Positions 10,822 through 22,228 of a stretch of DNA of 64,000 nucleotides are shown piece after piece. The notes beneath the pieces are model-generated. The model made no database searches and was not told where the DNA came from. It worked only from the letters and a program-made list of their open reading frames with translations. Numbering within the stretch: position 1 is the first letter of the stretch; each line of letters begins with the position of its first letter. The stretch is from positions 2,914,001 through 2,978,000 of the forward strand of contig NW_024037374.1 of NCBI RefSeq assembly GCF_015832195.1, in the 5' to 3' direction. Made by a program: the position numbers and the translations under genes. The stretch comes from Motacilla alba alba (Eukaryota > Chordata > Aves > Passeriformes > Motacillidae).

Positions 10822-11596
10822 TGTGATAAATAGGTGTGATTCGTGCTGACAAAATTGAAACAGTAATCAATATCGAGACAGTAATTATTATTTGGCAATA
10901 ACAAAATGGTTAAAAAGGGAAATGCCAGGAAGAAGGGAGGGGAGGGGTCCACTCCCCCCCTTTCTCCTGCAGATGTTCAGGACAGGAAGGAGTAAGAGAT
11001 AACTATTACTAAATTTATCTGAAAGAGAGGGAAAACTTGGGTGGAAATCAGGAACATGTTAATTGTATGAGATTTATTGCTTTAATGTTAGAACATGGCA
11101 TTGGCTCATATAATGTTAGTTTTGGCTCATACGATACCAGCTTGGTGCGCATGTGTAATCCAAAGGGGAAATAAAGCACACCTGAGGAAGAGGAGAAGCC
11201 TTCCTCAGACGACCCCCAAAGAGTGCTGCGACCACCTAAAAGGGATGGTGGCACATGCGTGATGAAGATGATGATGAGGTTGGAAATACGAATGTGACAA
11301 ATCGAAAATGGGAGGAGATGGTGATGGCACACAGCATAAAAAGGGGAATTGTAACTTGATGACCTTGTATGTGAGGTGGCAGGGGTCCCAAAGCCCTCGC
11401 ACTCCGTATCCCACAGTAATTTTCTTACTTATGAATTATTATCAGAACCAGATTATTCCTCATTTTAACCAAATTATATTGTCAATATTTTGAGTGTATT
11501 CAATTTTATATATCCTAAACTACTTCATTAAAATTGCAGCTACTTTTAATTCTGTTTGGTTTTTATTTGTGATTGGATAATTGGGCAAACATAACA
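10822..11596. mobile_element. Solo LTR-like element, 775 bp
   Basis: It starts TGTGATAAATAGG and ends GGGCAAACATAACA, so its termini are TGT...ACA. It interrupts the CR1 fragment immediately to its left. AT-rich with a TATA-like motif (GCATAAAAAGG near 11333) and GGAAATAAAGC near 11170. The order of the two signals does not decide the orientation, so strand is left open. No target-site duplication is visible. Confidence 0.65.
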
Positions 11597-11689
11597 CTGG
11601 GGCTTCCAGGGCAGGGCAAGGGTGGACCTGCCCCTTCCTCCCTCACACATGAAATGTTTTGAGCCAACAATCTCCTCCAGTCTCTCACA

Positions 11690-12240
11690 ATGGGCAGTGT
11701 TGGAGGTGGAACCCCAATTGTGGCCATGGGCACCTGGCTGAGAAGGACAGTTCTTTTCCATAGGAAGGAAAGCACGGAGCCCCAGTGTTTGGAAGGCAGG
11801 TGAGAGCCTCACTAGGCCAAGGCCAGCCAGACTTGTCAGCAATGGCAGATTTTGTCTGGGAGCAGTCTTTGGATTTAGGGAATTTTGGAGGTGGAATCCC
11901 AATCTCACCCATGGGTGCCTGGAGAAGCAGGACTGTTCTTTCCCATAGGAAGGAAAGCACAGAGCCTTCCCCAATGTTTTGGGGACTGATGGGAAATGAC
12001 CCTTGTGAAACCACTGCCAGCCAGACTTGCCTCGCACCATTCCTATGGGAACAATCCCTGGATATAAGGAAATTTTGAGGTGAAATCCCAATTCTGACCA
12101 TGGGTGCTTGGAGGAGAAGGACAGTTCTTTTCCATAGCAAGGAAAGCATGGAGCCTGTTTTTCAGTAGCAGATAATAGACCCTCAACATGCCAAGGTCAG
12201 CTGGACCAGTCAGGCTTTCCAGGGGAGGCCAAACCAGCCA
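11690..12240 (+). repeat. Block A degenerate tandem repeat
   Basis: Three units, each ending in GACAGTTCTTTTCCATAGGAAGG or the variant CTGTTCTTTCCCATAGG, with GGAGCAGTCTTTGGAT and GAGGTGGAATCCCAAT. The 90 bp before it (11600-11690) is the complement of the segment near 4290-4380. Open frames on the - strand (for example 11546-12091) are repeat frames. Confidence 0.85.
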
Positions 12241-12990
12241 GACCTGTTCTGTGTGCCCTTGGTTTTATGGGGCCCTGAAGTGTCACAATGGTGCCTTGAT
12301 TAGAAGAAGACTTGCAGTGTCACTATGGACCCTTGGTTCAATGGGGTCCCACAATGTCACAGTGGCCTCCAGGTTTCATAAGGCCCCGCAGTGTCACAAT
12401 GGTCCCAGTGAATCCCATGGGGCCTTGAAGTATCACAATGGTCTCCTTTGGATCCCTGGTGTCACAATGGACCCCTGATGACACGCGGCCCTGCAATGTC
12501 ACAATGGACCTTTGGTTCCATGCAGCCCTTCAGTGTCACAAGGTCTTCTTGGTTTCACCAGGCCCCACAGTATCACAATGGTCCTCTTGGTTCTGTGGGG
12601 ACCCCCAGGGTCACAATGGTTTCACTGGTTCCATGAGGCCTCACAGTGTCCCAGTGCTTTGCTTATTCCATGGGGCCCCACAGTGTCCCAATGGTCTCCT
12701 GGGTTCCATGAGGATGTGAAGTGTCCTAATGGTCTTTCCATGGTTCCATGAGGCCTTGCAATGTCACAATGGACTTTTGGCTCCATGGAGTCTCACAGTG
12801 TCACAATGGCCGCGTCATCCCATGACACCCCAAAGTGTCATAATGGTCCCTGTGGTTCCATGAGGCCTTGCAATGTCACAGTGCTCTCCATGATTCCATG
12901 AGGCCCCACAGTGTCACAGTGGTCCCTTGGTCTCACAGGGCCCCACAGTGTCACAATGCTCCCTTGGTTCCATGGGCCCTGTGCTGCTGC
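12240..12990 (+). repeat. Block B minisatellite array
   Basis: Roughly 19 units of 38-40 bp. GTCACAATGG starts near 12497, 12572 and 12612, illustrating the period. It directly follows block A. Confidence 0.9.
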
Positions 12991-13620
12991 ATTCCCCCCT
13001 GCCCTTCTCAGGCCGCCTGCCAGCTGAGAAATGCTCCTTGGGCCTCGGCCTTGGCCAGCAGCCCCTGGGCTCAGCTCCTCTGCAGCTCATCACAAACACT
13101 GGCTGCCCCAGGCCCTGCTGCTGCCCAAGGAGCTCCTGCTTTCTGTAGGAGCAGCCCTGGGAACTGCTTTGTTCCCTCAGTGCCACAACATCCCTGTTCT
13201 CACACTGCCAAAGAAAGCTGTTGATGCCGAGTGCGGCCAGGATGAACCATTGCTGGGACTGAAGCCCCTCTCTTGGGGCCCTACAAACAGCGCTCCAAAA
13301 GGAGCCCCTTGGAGCTCTCCTGGGCCAGCGACTTCCTCGGAGTGGGGCCTCTCCCAGCCGGGAACTCTCCCGTTTGCTGCACTCGGGGATCCCTGAACAG
13401 CGACAGAGCCTGGGCCGATCCCCCCACTCCTCCAGGCTCAACCCTTCACCTGCTGGGGAGATGCCAAAGCATCCACAGGGAGCATTTCCTGCCCTCAGGG
13501 GAATTTCTCACAGGTGCCTTGCACTGACTCTTGGTGTCTGTGTGCATACCGGAGTGCCTGTGCTGGGGAAATGGGGCAGAAATGCTGCTCTCTGAGGGGC
13601 TTGAGTGCCTTGGATAGCTG
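12990..13620. other. GC-rich single-copy segment, function unknown
   Basis: No tandem structure and no second copy in the window. Overlapping frames up to 175 codons are open on both strands (for example 12914-13441 on - and 13031-13396 on +), but none has a recognisable domain and they contradict each other, so I call no gene. It could be a piece of an exon-bearing gene or an unrecognised repeat. Confidence 0.3.
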
Positions 13621-13639
13621 AGTCAGTCAGGCCTGTAGG

Positions 13640-13890
13640 TAAGGTTAAATCACAAGGTCTAAGCTAAGTTCAATGTTGTTAAGAGTTGTTCTTTTCATAA
13701 GTTCTTATGTATAATATAAGTCATAAGCTAAGTTAAATAATGTTAAGTGTCATTCCTCCTTTAAATCGCTAAGTCATAGGTTATAAGTTAGGTTAAATAC
13801 TGTTAAGTGCTGTTCTTTTGCTATATTGTAAAGTTTAAGTATCAGTCATGGTTAAGATATAAGTTAAGTCCTGTTAAGTTTGACCTCTGC
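13640..13890 (+). repeat. Degenerate AT-rich tandem repeat, about 55-60 bp unit
   Basis: Three to four units carrying AAGTCATAAGCTAAGTTAAAT, ATGTTAAGTG and TTCTTTT, recurring near 13655, 13720 and 13770 with strong drift. It is bounded by a GC-rich segment on the left. 13890-14040 shows a short CA run (near 13943) and nothing else. Confidence 0.6.
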
Positions 13891-14159
13891 TAAGCTTTTA
13901 GACCATATTCCTTTTATCCTTGCCCTCACTTTCCTTGTGTCACACACACACAGGGTGACAGTTCTAGGTTCATTTCTGGTTTGATTGCCTGGATTTGGTT
14001 TGGTTTTGTTGTTGCTTTGTTTCCTTGCTGTGCCTGAAGTGTCCAGTCAGGAGCAGAGTGACTCTTGCCAAGGATTTTTGTGGTGCTGTTGCCTAATAAT
14101 TAATCTGTTTTTTGCTGATCCCTTGCCAAGGATTTTTTCAGCGCTCTCAAGCCCTGGTT

Positions 14160-14436
14160 TGTAACAGGGTGAAGGAGCCCTGGCCCAGGCTCTGACCCTG
14201 GGGCACACAGGGACACTGCTGGGGGGTCCCTGTCCCCCTGTCCCACCCCTACGGCCCCAGCCCCCCATCCCCGTGTCAGGCTCTGGGGTGGATCTCGTGG
14301 AACATCCTCTCGGGGAGGCTGCGGCATCGGGGGCGGGGGGACCCGGGGGGACAGGGGACCCCGCTGTGCATGAGCAGTGTTGGACTGCTCTGGGGGGAAC
14401 TGTGAGGGGGGGGCTGGACAGAGTGACCTCCCCAGT
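14160..14436 (-). repeat. Companion segment of the TGATGTCA arrays
   Basis: Contains GTGTCAGGCTCTGG, GGAACATCCTCTC and GAGCAGTGTTGGACT. The same series occurs in reverse complement at 62330-62470, and part of it at 3130-3200, each time beside a TGATGTCA array. The array and this segment therefore appear to belong to one larger dispersed element. Confidence 0.6.
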
Positions 14437-15165
14437 GACCTCACACAGCCACTGTGATGTCATAGAGCATTCTGTGATGTCACACTGCCTAATCAGTCAC
14501 GTCACGGCCTAATCTGTGACGTCACATAATAATCTCTGTGATGTCACACAGCCCCCTATGATGTCACAGAGCCTCCCTGTGATGTCTGTGTGATGTCCCT
14601 GTGATGTCATACAGCTGCTCTGTGATGTCACAGAAGACTCGTGATGTCACAAAGTCACACTGTGATGTCACAGACTGTTCTGTGATGTCACAGCCTGCTC
14701 TATGATGTTACACAGCCACCCAGTGATGTCACAACCCATTCACTGATGTCACAGCCTATTCACTGATGTCACAGAGCCACTCTCTATGATGGCAGGATCT
14801 GCTCTATGGCCTCACACCCTACTCTATGATGTCACAGACATCTCTGTGATGTCACAACCCCCCCAGTGATTTCACAAAACCCTCTCTGTGATGTCATACT
14901 GTCACTCTCTAATGTCACAGCACATACTTTGACCTCACATCCTGCTCTATTATGTCACACAGTCATGCCATGATGTCACAGCCTGCTCTGTGATGTCACA
15001 CTGTCCCCTCTGTGATGCTGTAGCTGCTCAGTGATCTCAAAAAAACAACTCTGTGATGTCATAGCCCAATCTGTGACCTCACACAGCCCACTCTGGGCTG
15101 TCACACAGCCCTGTGCTGACATCACAGCTGCTCTGTGCCTCTATGACACAGCCACAGAGGCGCTG
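14437..15165 (+). repeat. TGTGATGTCACA short-period minisatellite
   Basis: The longest array of this type, about 35 units of 18-22 bp with core CTGTGATGTCACA. Units drift at its right end (GTGACCTCACACAGCC, CTGCTGTGACACAGCC). Confidence 0.9.
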
Positions 15166-15169
15166 CTGT

Positions 15170-16080
15170 GACACAGCCCCCTCAGGGACATGCCACAGCC
15201 CCTGCCAGTGCTGAGCCCCTGTGAGCTCTGTCTGTGCCTTGCTCGTGTCCCTGAGCTGCCCTGGCAGTGCCCCAGCCCTGCTGGGCTGTGCACAGGAGCT
15301 GCCCCTGGGCAGAGCTGTCTCTCTGCAGCGCTGCCCTTGCCAGGAGCTGCCTCTGGGCCAGGAGCCCGGCCCAGCTCAGCAGCACAGACACAGCACAAGG
15401 ACTTTAATGACCCTCTGGGGCTTTGGTGCTCTTTGCATCAAATTCAGTCCCTCAGAAAGACCTCAAAAAACTTCTCAAAAGTCAAAAATATATTGAAACA
15501 CAGAAGTTTCTCATACATTAAATATATCCTTCTGAAGGACAGGACTGAAAAAGTGTCCACAGGTTCCAGGCAGAGCAGAACACTGGAGGCAGTGTTGACA
15601 GGTAGGGACAAGCAAGGGAAAGGTGTCTCTGATGCTGAGCAAACATGTGCCTCTGTCCTTCAGGCTGTTGCCATCCCCCGGCTGTCCCACCTGGCTGGCC
15701 CCTTCCTTTGCTGACAGCTCTGTGTCTTGCTGCCTCTGCCTGCCCACACAAAGCCTTGGGCTGCTCCAGGCTCCTTCTGGGGCACATGCTGCACCACAGC
15801 CCTGCCCTTGTAGGGAAATTCCTTTCTCCTGGTGTCCTCTCTGGGCCTCCCCAGCTGCCCTTGGTGCCATTGTTCCCTTCTCATGCTTATATCCTCTAGG
15901 AAGAAATGCTCCAGCCTCTCTGAAACCACCCTTCAGTCCCTGCCAGGCTACTCCTGTTCTGTCCTCAGTCTCCACACCACTGAGCCCAGAGCCCTCAGCC
16001 TCTACCTGCTGCTCATGGGATGAGGCCTCCAAACCCCACACTGGGAGATTTTTGGTTCCTTTCCAAGATCTGTGAAAATG
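15170..16080. repeat. Segment related to the OR-unit flanks
   Basis: 15190-15420 (GTGCCCCAGCCCTGCTGG, CAGCTCAGCAGCACAGAC, GCACAAGGACTTTAA) parallels 32395-32560 and 49620-49790 upstream of the OR genes. 15540-15790 is an inverted relative of 2215-2810. No OR coding sequence is present, so this is an isolated flank copy. Open frames in it are not supported by any motif. Confidence 0.6.
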
Positions 16081-16379
16081 GGAAAATTGTGGTCAGAGTT
16101 ATTTTTTCCTAAATATTGCAGTGACAGAACAAGGGTCAGTATGTTTAAAATGAATGAGGGTAGATTTACATTTGTTGGAAGGAGGAAACATTTTACAAGT
16201 ATGAGAGTGGCACAGAACTAATGCAGCTTCTGCTGGGTTTCGGGGTGTCCCAGCGGGCTGCAATGAATCCGGATAGCCCAGCCCTGCTCGTCACGGCTTG
16301 TCTGAGTTCCTAGGCAGGTCTCAGCCACAGGCTGCCTTAGCAAGGTTCAGTGAAATCATCTCTTCAGTGATTACCAGCT

Positions 16380-16668
16380 TATTGTGTGATTTCAGCCCTT
16401 AGCTTGCTAGGTGCCGCAGGCAGGCAGACACAGGGAGAGAGAGGAGAAGCGCCGTGTGAGGTTCTGCAGGAAAGTCTTTATTAGGATCTTCTACGAAGGT
16501 TCTCAGGGACAGCTCTTCTAACAAGCTGGGCAAAAGTAGCCCTTTATATAGGTTACAGGGGTTCTAGAAATTGTCCAATAGTAAGGGTCAAAGGAAAGTG
16601 ACCTATAGTCTTACAGAGAGATAAGCAAGGGTCCGAAGGCAGAAGAGAGCGGCTTCTAAGGTCCAGTC
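16380..16668 (-). mobile_element. ERV LTR promoter and polyadenylation region
   Basis: On the - strand a TATA box (CTATATAAAGG, 16543-16553) is followed 60 bp later by AATAAA (complement of 16477-16482) within CCTAATAAAGAC. An ATTGG/CCAAT-type motif lies upstream near 16575. The U3-R-U5 order is clear, but the exact ends are not. It sits directly downstream of the zinc-finger pseudogene on the same strand. 16080-16380 shows nothing recognisable. Confidence 0.65.
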
Positions 16669-16898
16669 ATCATGACTCGGCATTTCCTATCTTGGGCTGC
16701 TGAACGCCAGGGAGCCCTTGCAGGCCCTGGGCCTGCTACACAGGAGGACGTGGAGACCACCAGCCAGGTGTCTTCCCAACAAAGAGCACGGGGAATGTGG
16801 GTAATCAGGGCTCTTCCCAACGTGGGTCCTCCAATAGGGATGAAGTTGGGGCAGTGCACAAAGCTCTTCCTGCAGCTGGGGCATTTGCAGGGCTTCTC

Positions 16899-17988
16899 TT
16901 ACCGGTGCCTCCGTTGGTGTCTGATCAAAGTAGAGCTCTGGGTGAAACTCGTCCCACACTGGGGACACTCGTAGGGCCTCTCCCCAGTGTGGATGCGCCG
17001 GTGCCTGACGAGATTGAAGTTTTGCTTGAAGCCCTTCCCGCAGTCGGGGCAGCGGAAGGGCCTCTCCTCGGTGTGAATCCGCTGGTGCTGGAGGAGACTG
17101 GAGCTGGTCTGAAACCTCTTCTGACACTCGGGACACTCGTAGGGCCTCTCCCCAGTGTGGATCATTTGGTGGATGATCAGGTAGGCCCTCCGGCTGAAGC
17201 TCATCCCACATTCCCCACACTGGTATGGCTTTTCCCCAGTGTGGATCCTCTGGTGGCGGATCACATCGGAGCTGCAGCTGAAGCTCATCCCACATTCCCC
17301 ACACTCGTAGGGCCGTTCCCTGGTGTGGATCATGTGGTGGCGGATCAGGCTGGAGCTCGATCCGAAGCTCATCCCACATTCCCCACACTCATAGGGCCTC
17401 TCCCCGGTGTGGATGCGCCGGTGCCTGATGAGGTGGGAGTTGTGCTTGAAGCCCATCCTGCAGTCGGGGCAGCGGAAGGGCCTCTCCTCTGTGTGAATCC
17501 GCTGGTGCTGGAGGAGAAGGGAGCTGATACAAACCTCTTCCCACACTCAGAACCCTCGTAGGGCCTCTCCTCAGAGTGGATGCATTGGTGGATGATGAGT
17601 GCGGAGCTGCACCTGAAGCCCTTCCCACATTCCCTACACTCGTAGGGCCATGCTCCAGTGTGGATCATCTGGTGGTGGATCAGGTCAGAGCTCTGCCTGA
17701 AGCTCTTCCCACATTCCAAGCACTTGTAGGGCTTCTCCCCATTGTGAAGCTGCTCATGGACCACCAGCTGTGAGCTCTGGCTGAAGCTCTGTCCCCCTTC
17801 CTGGCACAGGGTGGGTCTTTCCTCCTCAGAGCACCCTGGGCTGGCTTTGCAGCCCCTCCTCCTGCAAGATCTCCGTGGCTTTTCTACCCCATTGGATTCC
17901 TGTGCCATGGAGTCACTCAAAACGGCCTCTTCCAGGAGGTTCTGCTGTGGGGATTTGTCCTCCCTGGTCTCCATCCTCAGCTCCTTGT
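16899..17988 (-). pseudogene. C2H2 zinc-finger protein, frameshifted
   Basis: A poly-zinc-finger exon of the type expanded in passerines: probable DNA-binding nuclear protein. ATG at 17974 opens an acidic/basic leader (about 55 residues, METRED start), a degenerate finger (residues 57-77, lacking the second Cys) and two good fingers near residues 83-105 and 111-133. The next finger has Gly in place of its first Cys (residue 141). At about 17525-17531 one base is missing relative to the sister finger unit, shifting the frame; the other frame then carries seven intact fingers with TGE(R/K)P(Y/F) linkers to a stop at 16899. A last CPSC-type half finger follows out of the reading. A splice acceptor (pyrimidine tract then CAG) ends at 17989, so an upstream exon is expected. 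Unless the single-base gap is a sequence error, the full protein cannot be made. Confidence 0.88.
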
Positions 17989-17989
17989 C

Positions 17990-18800
17990 TGGGGGAGGAA
18001 GGACAAGGAGAGGATGGGATTTGCCACTGTGCCAGAGGGAAGGGGAAGGAGATGCCCCCAGGGCATCCCCAGCAGGACGGCGCTGGCAGCAGGGTTGTCC
18101 TGCAGCCGGGGGCCATGCTGGGCTGGGAGATGGAGCAGGAGAGAGGGGGAAAGGGGCCCTGACTTCCTCCTCACCTGCCTGGGTGTCCTGGGGCAGCCTC
18201 CTCTTCCTCTTAGCCTCCTACTCTACCTGGCCTGTGTTTGGGAATGAGAAATCCTGGTTTGGGGAAAAACAAGGGATGAGCACATTGAGTCTGACGATGC
18301 CTCTGCCCAAGTCCATATCTAAAAGTCACCAGCCATTTGGGCTCCATAAAAACCTCCCAAACACCAAGATTCACCCCTGAAAATGCCTCCCAGGAGTTCT
18401 CCATCTCTGGTCTCTTCCCTTTTGGTGTTCGGGGGTTTCCCCCTGTCCCAGCTGCTGGGGGTCACACTTGTACTGGGGGTCCCCCATCTACTTGGTCCCC
18501 ACCCTCCCCAGGCTGCTGGGAGTCCCAGGAATACAAAAAGCTCCCCTTTTTCCATCTCCCCACTTAGGGATGCTGGGGGTTTTGGGGTCCTGGGGCCCCT
18601 TCTCCCCTTATTGTCTGCTTTGGGGTGCAGGGAGTTCAAGGATTCCCCCCTGCCCCTCTCCAGGCTGTTGAGGCTCCCCCCTCTCTGGGCTCCCCGCTTT
18701 GGGCTCCTGGGGGACACAGGGCTCTGCTCCTCCAGGCTGCCTCTGCCAGCAGCCGCCACCGGGACCCCTCAGTGTCCCCCCAAGGGGCATTTTCCGCTCA
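17990..18800. other. Intron-like or spacer sequence upstream of the zinc-finger exon
   Basis: Lies 5' of the zinc-finger exon. It holds no clear exon. 18400-18780 is rich in GGGGTCCC-type words and resembles the CpG-rich segment at 20.9-21.5 kb. Open frames on both strands conflict and carry no motif. Confidence 0.4.
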
Positions 18801-18811
18801 GCTTTGCGCTG

Positions 18812-20915
18812 ACATCATACTGGGATCATACTGGGATCATACTGGGATCACACTGGGGGCAGCTGGGCCCATGCTGGGGCAGACTGCAATCACACTGAGG
18901 GAGACTGGGATCACTCTGGGATCACACTGGCAGTGAGTAGGAGCCTCTGGGGGGCAATTGAGACCATGCTGGGGACAAATGGGATATAGTGGGAGCCAGT
19001 GGGATCATGCTGAGGGTGACCAGCAGCAGCTGTGAGCCACTGGGATCATGCTGGGAGCAACTGGGAGGAACTGGGAGTGACTGGGTGCATGCTGAGTGTG
19101 ATTGGAAGCAACTGGGCTTATACTGGGATGAACTGGGATCATGTTGGAGGTGACTGGGATCATACTGGGATGAACTGGGATCATGTTGGAGGTGACTGGG
19201 ATCATACTGGCACTGTGAGTGCAACTACACTGAGGCTGACTGAGAGTGCTTGTGAGCAAATGGGATCAGGCTGGAAGGAACTGGGCGTGACTGGGAATAT
19301 GCTGGGAGGAACTGGGGTACGCTGGGAGAGACTGGGAGTGACTGGAACAAAAGTGAGGGTGAAAGGGAGCAACAGGAACCATGTGGGGCACAACTGGTTC
19401 ATCCTGGCAGTGACTGGGAGCACACTGGTGTCATCTCTGGATCATACTGGGAGGGACTGGACCAATACTGGGAAGGTCTGAGAGTGACTGGGAACACAAC
19501 ATGCACATGATCCCTGTACTGGGCCTGACTGGGAGCAACTGGGAGCACGCTGGGAGCAAACGGCATCATACTGGGACTGACTGGGCTGATCTAGCGGAAG
19601 GGAACTGGGACCATACTGGGAGCGATTGGACATAACTGGGGTTATACTGGGACCATACTGGGAGCGATTGGAAGTTACTGGGATTATACTGGGACCATAC
19701 TGGGAGCGATTGGACATAACTGGGGTTATACTGGGACCATACTGGGAGCGATTGGACATAACTGGGATTATACTGGGACCATACTGGGAGTGATTGGAAG
19801 TTACTGGGATTATACTGGGACCATACTGGGAGTGCTGGCATGTGACAAGGATCATACTGGAGGTAACTGGGCTCATATTGGTGTAGAAAGGGAGCACCTG
19901 GGATCACACTCTGGGCTGCTGGGAACAACTGAGAGAAACTGGGATCATGCTGCAAGCAAGCTGGAGGAACTGGGAATGACTGGATGCATGCTGGAGGCAA
20001 CTGGGATATACTGGGTGTGACTGGGATCATACTGGGATAACAAGCACCTTACTGGAACCACTGGAAGTGTCTGGAAATGACTATGAACATGCTGAGGGCA
20101 ACTGGGATATACTGGGAGTGCCTGTCACCATACTGGGGATGACTCAGAACACACTGGGAACAATGGGAACCATGCTGAGGAGAACTGGGACCCTATGCTA
20201 GGAACTGAGGACAACTGGGAGTGACTGGAAACATGCTGGCAACAACTGGGATATACTGGGAGAGACTGGGAGTCACAGGGATCATACTGGAGGCTACTGG
20301 GGTCATGCTGGCATTGACAGGGAGCAACTGGGATCACACTGGGGATCACTGGGATCATACTGGGAGTGACTGGGATCATACTGGGATGATAGTGGGTGTC
20401 AATGGACCCTGACTGGGGATTACTGGGAACTACCAGGCCCATGCTGGGAGCTCCCTGCACACACACTGGGAGGAACTGGGAGCAACTGGGAATGACAGGA
20501 TGCATTCTGGTGACAACTGGGATGGACTGGCAGTGACTGCGATAAAACTGGGGGCAGCTGAACCACGCTGAGGTAACTGGGAGTGCCTGGCAATGACTAC
20601 GAGAATGTTCAGGGCAACTGGGATATACTGGGAGTGCCTGAGACCATGCAGGGGACTGGGACCACACTGGGAGCCACTGGGAATGTGCTGGGGGCAACTG
20701 GGACCATGCTGGGGGTAACTGGGGGCAAGTGTGAGTGACTGGGGTTCTGCTGGGAGACACTGGGATCATACTGGGATCACACTGGGAGTGACTGGGACTA
20801 TACTAGGGGCAACTGGGAGAACTAGGAACACATTGGATCAAAGTGGGAGCAACTGGGAGCATGCTTGGGCCAAACTTCATCATAATGGGGAATGACTGGG
20901 AGCACCGGGGCTCAT
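18812..20915 (+). repeat. ACTGGGA minisatellite array, 2.1 kb
   Basis: Built from 9-12 bp words ACTGGGATCAT, ACTGGGAGCA and ACTGGGAGTG in variable order, giving a mixed 20-45 bp periodicity. Long Ser/Pro/Gln/Tyr open frames on the - strand (for example 20125-20769 and 19442-19897) are products of the repeat and not genes. Confidence 0.95.
19607..19858 (+). repeat. 42-bp higher-order repeat inside the ACTGGGA array
   Basis: The word GGGACCAT starts at 19607, 19649, 19691, 19733, 19775 and 19817, an exact 42-bp step. Units alternate between a GGACATAACT and a GGAAGTTACT version in the order A, B, A, A, B. Because 42 is a multiple of three, all frames stay in phase. Confidence 0.95.
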
Positions 20916-21540
20916 GCTGGGAGCAGCCCCTGCCGGCCCCGAGCCCCTTTCCCGGCCATGCCGCCCCTCCAGCCCCAGCACCCCCCAGTGCCGGGGTGCC
21001 GGCAGTGACAGGGGTCCCCCCCTCTCGGGGTCCCCCTTTGCCTTCTGGGGCTCTCCTCTCTCCGGGCTCCCACTCAGGGAAGCCGCGGCTCTCCCGGGGC
21101 TCCCCAAAACCGGTGTCCCCCCGCCGGGGCTCTGCCGCCACTGCTGCCCCCACCGGGACCCCCCAGAAACACCTCCCGGGGACCCCCCGATGTCCCCCCG
21201 AGGGCCATCTGCGGCTCGGCTTTGGAGCCCTGCGAGCTCCAAACATCCCCCCAAAAAACCCCAACCCCAGGCACCCCCGGGATATTTGGGGCGAGCTCCC
21301 CCTCCCCGGGCACCTGCGGGATGGGGGGCGATGCTCCCGGGGTGCTGCGAGCTCAGGCAGCGCCGGAGCCGCGCGGTTCCCCGTCCTCTCCTCCTGCTGC
21401 TTCTGCTGCCGCTCCGCCTCTTCCTCCCTCCCTCCTCCTCCTCGCCCGCTGCCGGAGCCCTCGCAGCCCGCGGGAGTGGCGGGGATGGAGCCGGGACGGG
21501 TCGGAACGCAGAGAGGGCTGGGGGGATGCCAGGAGTGGGA
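20915..21540. promoter_or_regulatory. CpG-rich, GC-rich segment (CpG-island-like)
   Basis: Very GC-rich with frequent CG dinucleotides (GCCGCGGCTC, CCCGCCGGGGC, GAGCCGCGCGG, GGGACGGGTCGG), unlike the surrounding arrays, where CpG is rare. Frames of 120-290 codons are open on both strands, as expected from composition alone. It could be a promoter or first exon, but I recognise no coding domain. Confidence 0.5.
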
Positions 21541-21639
21541 GTGACTGGGCTGTGCTGCGATCATGCTGGGAGCAGCTCCTGGGTGACTGAGTTCTACTGG
21601 GATCATCCTGGGATCATCCTGGGATCGTCCTGGGAGTGA

Positions 21640-22228
21640 GCAGGAGCAGCGCGATGGCTCCAGCGCTGGGGCTGGGGGCACTCAGGGGGGAGCGGGACCC
21701 CAGGCACCGGGACCCTGAACCGCCATTGTCGGCACGGGAACCCCCCTGCTGCCCTTATCCTGTCCAGGGACCCCCTGAATCCCCCATTTCCTGACATCAG
21801 GAGCCCCTGCTCCCCTCTTCCCGGCCATCCCATGGCTCCCAGCCTCCAGACTTGCTGTGTGCCTGACCCTGGGACTCCCTTGAACGCCTTGGAGCTCCAT
21901 TCCTGCCTTTCTCAGCCCCCAGCCCCACCTTTGTGCAAAGCCAGAGACCCCCTGAACTCCCTGAACATCCCAGGTGCCCCCAGCCTGGTACCCCACCCTG
22001 GTACTCCCTTGTTGGGAAAGGCTGGACTCCCCTTTCCTGGGCTCAAGGACCCCCTGGAATTCCCTTCTACCTCTCCACATTCCTGCCCCCCCATTTCCAT
22101 GACCCTGAGACCCCCCTGCACCCCCATTCCTGAGAACTGAGACACCCTTTTACCCCTCTGTCTGGCACTGAGACCCCCCTGCACCCCCTTATCCAGCACC
22201 AACACAACCTTTTCCCATTCCCCGCCTC
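21640..22228 (+). repeat. Degenerate GC-rich repeat
   Basis: Loose units of CCTGAGACCCCCCTGCACCCCC and CCCCTGAATCCCCC type with a period of about 45-60 bp. No convincing gene: open frames exist on both strands. Confidence 0.45.

Noticed and set aside
20915..21540. MHC-like or other gene in the CpG-rich segment
   Set aside because: GC-rich exon-like sequence with minisatellites recalls avian immune-gene regions, but no immunoglobulin-type or other domain can be read in any frame.
20125..21681. Long open frames of 200-290 codons on the - strand
   Set aside because: They are translations of the ACTGGGA minisatellite and of the GC-rich island. Frames are equally open on the other strand and no domain is visible.
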